Source of the DNA: Certhia americana
Lineage: Eukaryota; Chordata; Aves; Passeriformes; Certhiidae
Direction: 5' to 3'
Assembly: GCA_018697195.1 (NCBI GenBank)
Contig: JAGMWU010000078.1
Location: 136,001-200,000, forward strand
Length of the DNA stretch: 64,000 bases
Both the position numbers and the translations under genes were made by a program. Position 1 is the first letter of the stretch, and each line of letters starts with the position of its first letter. Below are positions 60,061-64,000 of this stretch, in pieces. A model generated the notes under the pieces. That model did not search any database and was not told the origin of the DNA. It saw nothing but the letters and a program-made list of their open reading frames with translations.

Positions 60061-63000
60061 TTTGCTGTTTCGTGGGTAAAATTCTTAATTATAATGTGAG
60101 GAGCTCAGCTTATTTTATTTATTCCCATAGAAAATCTCAAGAAAGATTATTTTCTTAAAGCTTCATACCACACTTAAAGCATGTGGAGTAGCCTACACAC
60201 GTGTGAAGCCTCTGCACGTAATTCTGGCTGGTGAAGAATCAAATCCAGGCTATTGAGATTGTTATGCTCTAGTGATGCTGCTGTGCAGAAAACCCAATGA
60301 TTTAAAAAATCAGCCTAATTCTTTTTTGAGATAGGTCGTATTAACTGCTTTATAATAAAAGCCACAGGGACACTCGACAGCCTGCAGCCAAGAAAAATCG
60401 ATTTTACTAAAGTCAGATATGGTAATTGTACTGACAAAAACAAATATAAATAAATGAGAAGACAAGAAGAGAAAGAATGAACATAGGAAAAAATGTCATC
60501 TGTGGCCAGGAGTACACTGATATTTGCAATAATTAAGGGGTTTGTATGAGACCATGAAACCTTTTTTCAATTGCCACCAGATCTGTAAAACCATTTGTTC
60601 AAAACAAAATCAATAAAATACTGTTTCTGAAATTCTTTATGATACTGTATCATCCCTAGAGATCCTGGATAATTTCTACATTTAAAGATCCTTCCAACAA
60701 AAAAATATGGTTTTGTCAAAGTATCCTGGCAGTATGCTAGTTGATTAAAATGTATCATTTTATTATTATGAATAAAATATAAAGTATTATTTTCTTTTGC
60801 GTGGGGCCAAAATAATATTGAAATATTGTGACTATGTTTGCATTTTCAGTCTGCACAACTCTTACAAACATAAATTTGATATAAAGAAGTAATTTAATTG
60901 CTTCAAAGATTAAAATAAGCCGAAAACTGATGTGTGAAACATATCAACTGAGCCAAAAATAATTCCATTTCAATCCTACATTATGAGATATTTCAATATA
61001 TTTTGGGTTCATTCATTTCAGAGTAGAAAAACCTTCAAAAGCAGATAGTTCTTGAAAAACCCTAAAATTAAAATTCTAACTAATTCTTATTGCAGTAGGA
61101 GTTCTAGGCTGTGTCAGCATTCCCTTTTTTATCAAGTCATTGAATTACAGCATCTTGTTTTTCCCTCGGGAAGTTTCACCTTTGCCAGCTCAGGTTTCTC
61201 TAACACAGCCAGTGTGGACAGGAACTGCTGATCTGCCATATGCCAAAATCTGGGATCCCAGGCATTGCTCCATGGTGCCCTCACACAGAGCACCCATGGC
61301 TGCCTTTAGCACTGGGGCAACAGCCTGCCACACTTCAGGGATTTTCAAAAGGCAGATATGCCCCTCTTTTCAGTTAATCACCACACTTCTCACTTCTGCC
61401 GAACAGTCCTTTTTATTCACTGTTTGCATGTTGATCCTATTCTCACTGGGCTCCATCAGTTTAATGACACTACTGAGACTTTTATCAACATACACAACCA
61501 GATCTTTCCCCTAAAGGAGCACTGGGGAAGAAATCAGCTTCATTAACTGCTAGTCACAGCCCGGAATACCCCTTTTCACTTGGTTCTTCTTCTTGACTAT
61601 GGCTCCTTACAACAGTAAATTGAACAGCCACACTGAGTGAAGATAAAGGGAGTGGAGCTGGTGTGAACATAAGGAGCTGGTGCAAAACTGGAAAGTCTGG
61701 GTGAACAGTTTTGAGCATTCCATTTGGATACTGTGTAGTCTGTTCTGCAGATGAGGCTCAGAAATGACATTTGAATCAATAATTTCCCTAACTTGAATTT
61801 GGGATTTGGGTTAACAGACTTCTCTGATTGAAAAATAAACAGCAGAAGGAGTGTTTATCTGAGCAGTAACTGTACCTCAAGCACAGAGCAGCAAAGCACC
61901 AGTGGTCAGTGCAGAGTCATGAGCATTTCCTTTATTTGCTGTGGCCACTCCAGCACAGAGTCCATCCATACCCAGTTTCAGTGTCACCTGGGCCACCATC
62001 AGTGATTACCATAATAGAGCCCCAGTACTGATGTCCAAGATTAAATTCTTGAATTACAAGAAGGAGTCTGAGGTTGTATAGTTCCTGTGTTTCCTTTGTC
62101 CTCAGGACATACCTGGATACTGCAGCATTCCCATATGGCATTGATATTATTAACAGCTGGTAGCATTTAGTCATCAGGACTTCAAATCCTGCTGCTGATT
62201 CAGCACCTTTATGCCAATCTGTGAGTGGGCCAGCACTGCAGCATTCTCCCTCCAGCACACCCACATGGGCAGCCTGTCACCACACAGTGACTCTCTGAGA
62301 CAGGACTGCAGGAAAGCCTCTTAAAAACATTTCCAGGTCGTGCTAACCGCTCCATCTTCTGGTGTGGTCTCAGCTTCCAGCCAATGTGAGCGAAGCAGCT
62401 GGGCAGTAACACACCCTGTGTCCCCTCTAGCCACACCCCAAGTGCTCCTCACCTCCTCCAGGACTCTTGTTACATGCTGTTTGATCTTGTCCAGCAGAAA
62501 ACAGGCCAGTGACACAAAGAAGCCCTTCATCCAGTACTGGAGATGAGAACTAGATGGATTTGGGCAGACAATTCCCAATTCACTTTTCAATTTTATTTTA
62601 CAGTTTTTCAACACTTATCGATCTTATGATACAATATCATCCATTAATAACTTGTTATCTGGGCAATGTCCAGCTAAAATGTGGTCTGATGTTTATTTGA
62701 GCAAACATTCCACTTTCACATGAACAATGTTTTTTATTTGGGCACAGATAAATGATGGTCAATGACCTCCAGGACTGTTGACATTTTTATCTGATATTTT
62801 CAAGCCTTTACCTCAGATTATAGGTGAGGCACCGTGAATGCAAAAATAGGAAGAGTAATATTCAAAGGAAACAGAAGATTTTAAAAAGCAAGAACCAGAC
62901 ATCAAAGTTCTTAAGATGGGCTTTAAAAACAAGGTTTTTATAAAGTAAACTAAATATATATTCTATTTTTGTGATTTCAGAACCTACCTATACACACTTC

Positions 63001-64000
63001 ATAGTTAAGAATTTTCTTCTGCATCTGAGATGTAGAACTCCCTCTGACTCCATTGTTAACACCAAATTCTTAATCTCACCTTTTCCCCCAGATTCTCAAG
63101 CCCCTCTGCAAAAAGGTCAGTCTTTCAACATAACTTTACAGTCATCAGTTTACAATTAGACTGTTTTTTATTGAAACGCAATTTGCAGCCAAAGGCACTG
63201 AGGATAAGACAAGGAATACTGACACCCTTTTTATTCCCTGTTTTAGTCCTTGAGGCCTCCTAAGCAACAAGACTTCTGTAACTACATTGTCAACCTTCTC
63301 ACCTGACAGTTTGTCTCCTCCAAATAGCTTTTGAACTTAAGGTCTCTTTGAATGAAATTGATAGACAAAGTGATGAAACTTCTAAAAGTTTGATAAAAAA
63401 ATGGTGACTGGTAAAGAAAAATAAGCTGCAGGCAGCGGGGGGAAGCTGTAGCTGTAGCTGCTGCTCTGAAAACCATAACCAAAGCAAATTTGTCTAACAT
63501 TGCATTTGCATTGGGGGCATCCTGTTTACACCCAGTGGATAAAAATAAGACATGTCACATTTACATAATTTTCCATCCTACTTGGGGGCATTCTTGTGAG
63601 GTACAGAGCCACCACAAGAACTGCAAATTTTTTTGGGTTTTGCATCATGATCAATAAGGTCTGAAACTGGGGAATTTCAGACTGAAAAACACAGAGAAGC
63701 CAGCCCAGAATTCACCTCTAAGCAACTGGAGCCACATGTGTCTGTGTTAGCTGGGCTCTGGCTTGGGAGCAGGAACAGGAGTGGCTGCAGAGCAGCACAG
63801 TACGAGATGGGAAAGGCCTTGCTGCCTGCCCAGGTGACCGAGCTGTGCCATGTGGTGACACCAGCCTGGGCAGGAGGTGCTCCTGCAGAAGGCAGAGAAC
63901 AGCCTGCTCATAGCAGCTGTGCTCCCAGGAAACCAGGGATATCTGTGAATAGTTACAGCTGTACTTTAGGAAAGGAGGAATTAGCTATTGTATATCATCT
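60061..64000. other. Downstream region with no supported gene
   Basis: AT-rich to 61.1 kb, then mixed. HRG, the next gene in the mammalian order, would start with a signal peptide and a cystatin exon on the + strand; none was found. A minus-strand open frame at 61932-62264 has one weak VWA-like motif and is discussed as a finding only. Confidence 0.5.

Noticed and set aside
59200..64000. Search for HRG exon 1
   Set aside because: No signal peptide plus cystatin exon with the IN-x5-GY spacing was found; HRG, if present, lies beyond the window.

Overview
The window is vertebrate nuclear DNA, most likely from a bird. It holds two seven-exon liver-secreted protein genes with short introns. Interspersed repeats are sparse: two CR1 LINE pieces, one of which ends in the CR1 ATTCTGTG-type tail, and a few old MIR-like SINE relics. 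The species cannot be fixed from the sequence alone.

Layout. Bases 1 to about 27.7 kb hold no recognisable gene. They carry CR1 and MIR relics, simple repeats and one short GC/CpG-rich patch near 21.7 kb with a (GAT)10 run and a CTCF-like site. From 27.8 kb to about 31.5 kb lies the main discovery: a decayed fetuin-A-like gene on the + strand. Its exons 1 and 2 align codon for codon with the intact fetuin-A gene but carry an in-frame stop, lost splice donors and a one-base shift. Exons 3 and 4 are probably present as fainter traces. From 33 to 39 kb is AT-rich intergenic DNA with a roughly 1 kb CR1 copy. AHSG (fetuin-A, 344 aa) occupies 39,178-45,427 with a TATA box upstream and a poly(A) signal downstream. 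FETUB (fetuin-B, 409 aa) occupies 49,529-59,120, also with a TATA box and poly(A) signals. From 59.2 kb to the end there is a GC-rich block and AT-rich DNA with no supported gene.

How the genes relate. AHSG and FETUB share the exon plan (CDS exon lengths 204/111/85/164/114/81/276 and 222/111/88/167/114/84/444, identical intron phases) and the 12-cysteine pattern of the fetuin branch of the cystatin superfamily. They are tandem duplicates. The three start codons (relic, AHSG, FETUB) are spaced about 11.4 and 10.4 kb apart in one orientation, so this is a three-member array whose first member has died. In mammals the order is DNAJB11-AHSG-FETUB-HRG-KNG1. Neither DNAJB11 nor HRG is visible here, so they must lie outside the window if they are present. 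Fetuin-A is a plasma carrier that keeps calcium phosphate in solution. Fetuin-B is an inhibitor of astacin-type metalloproteases.
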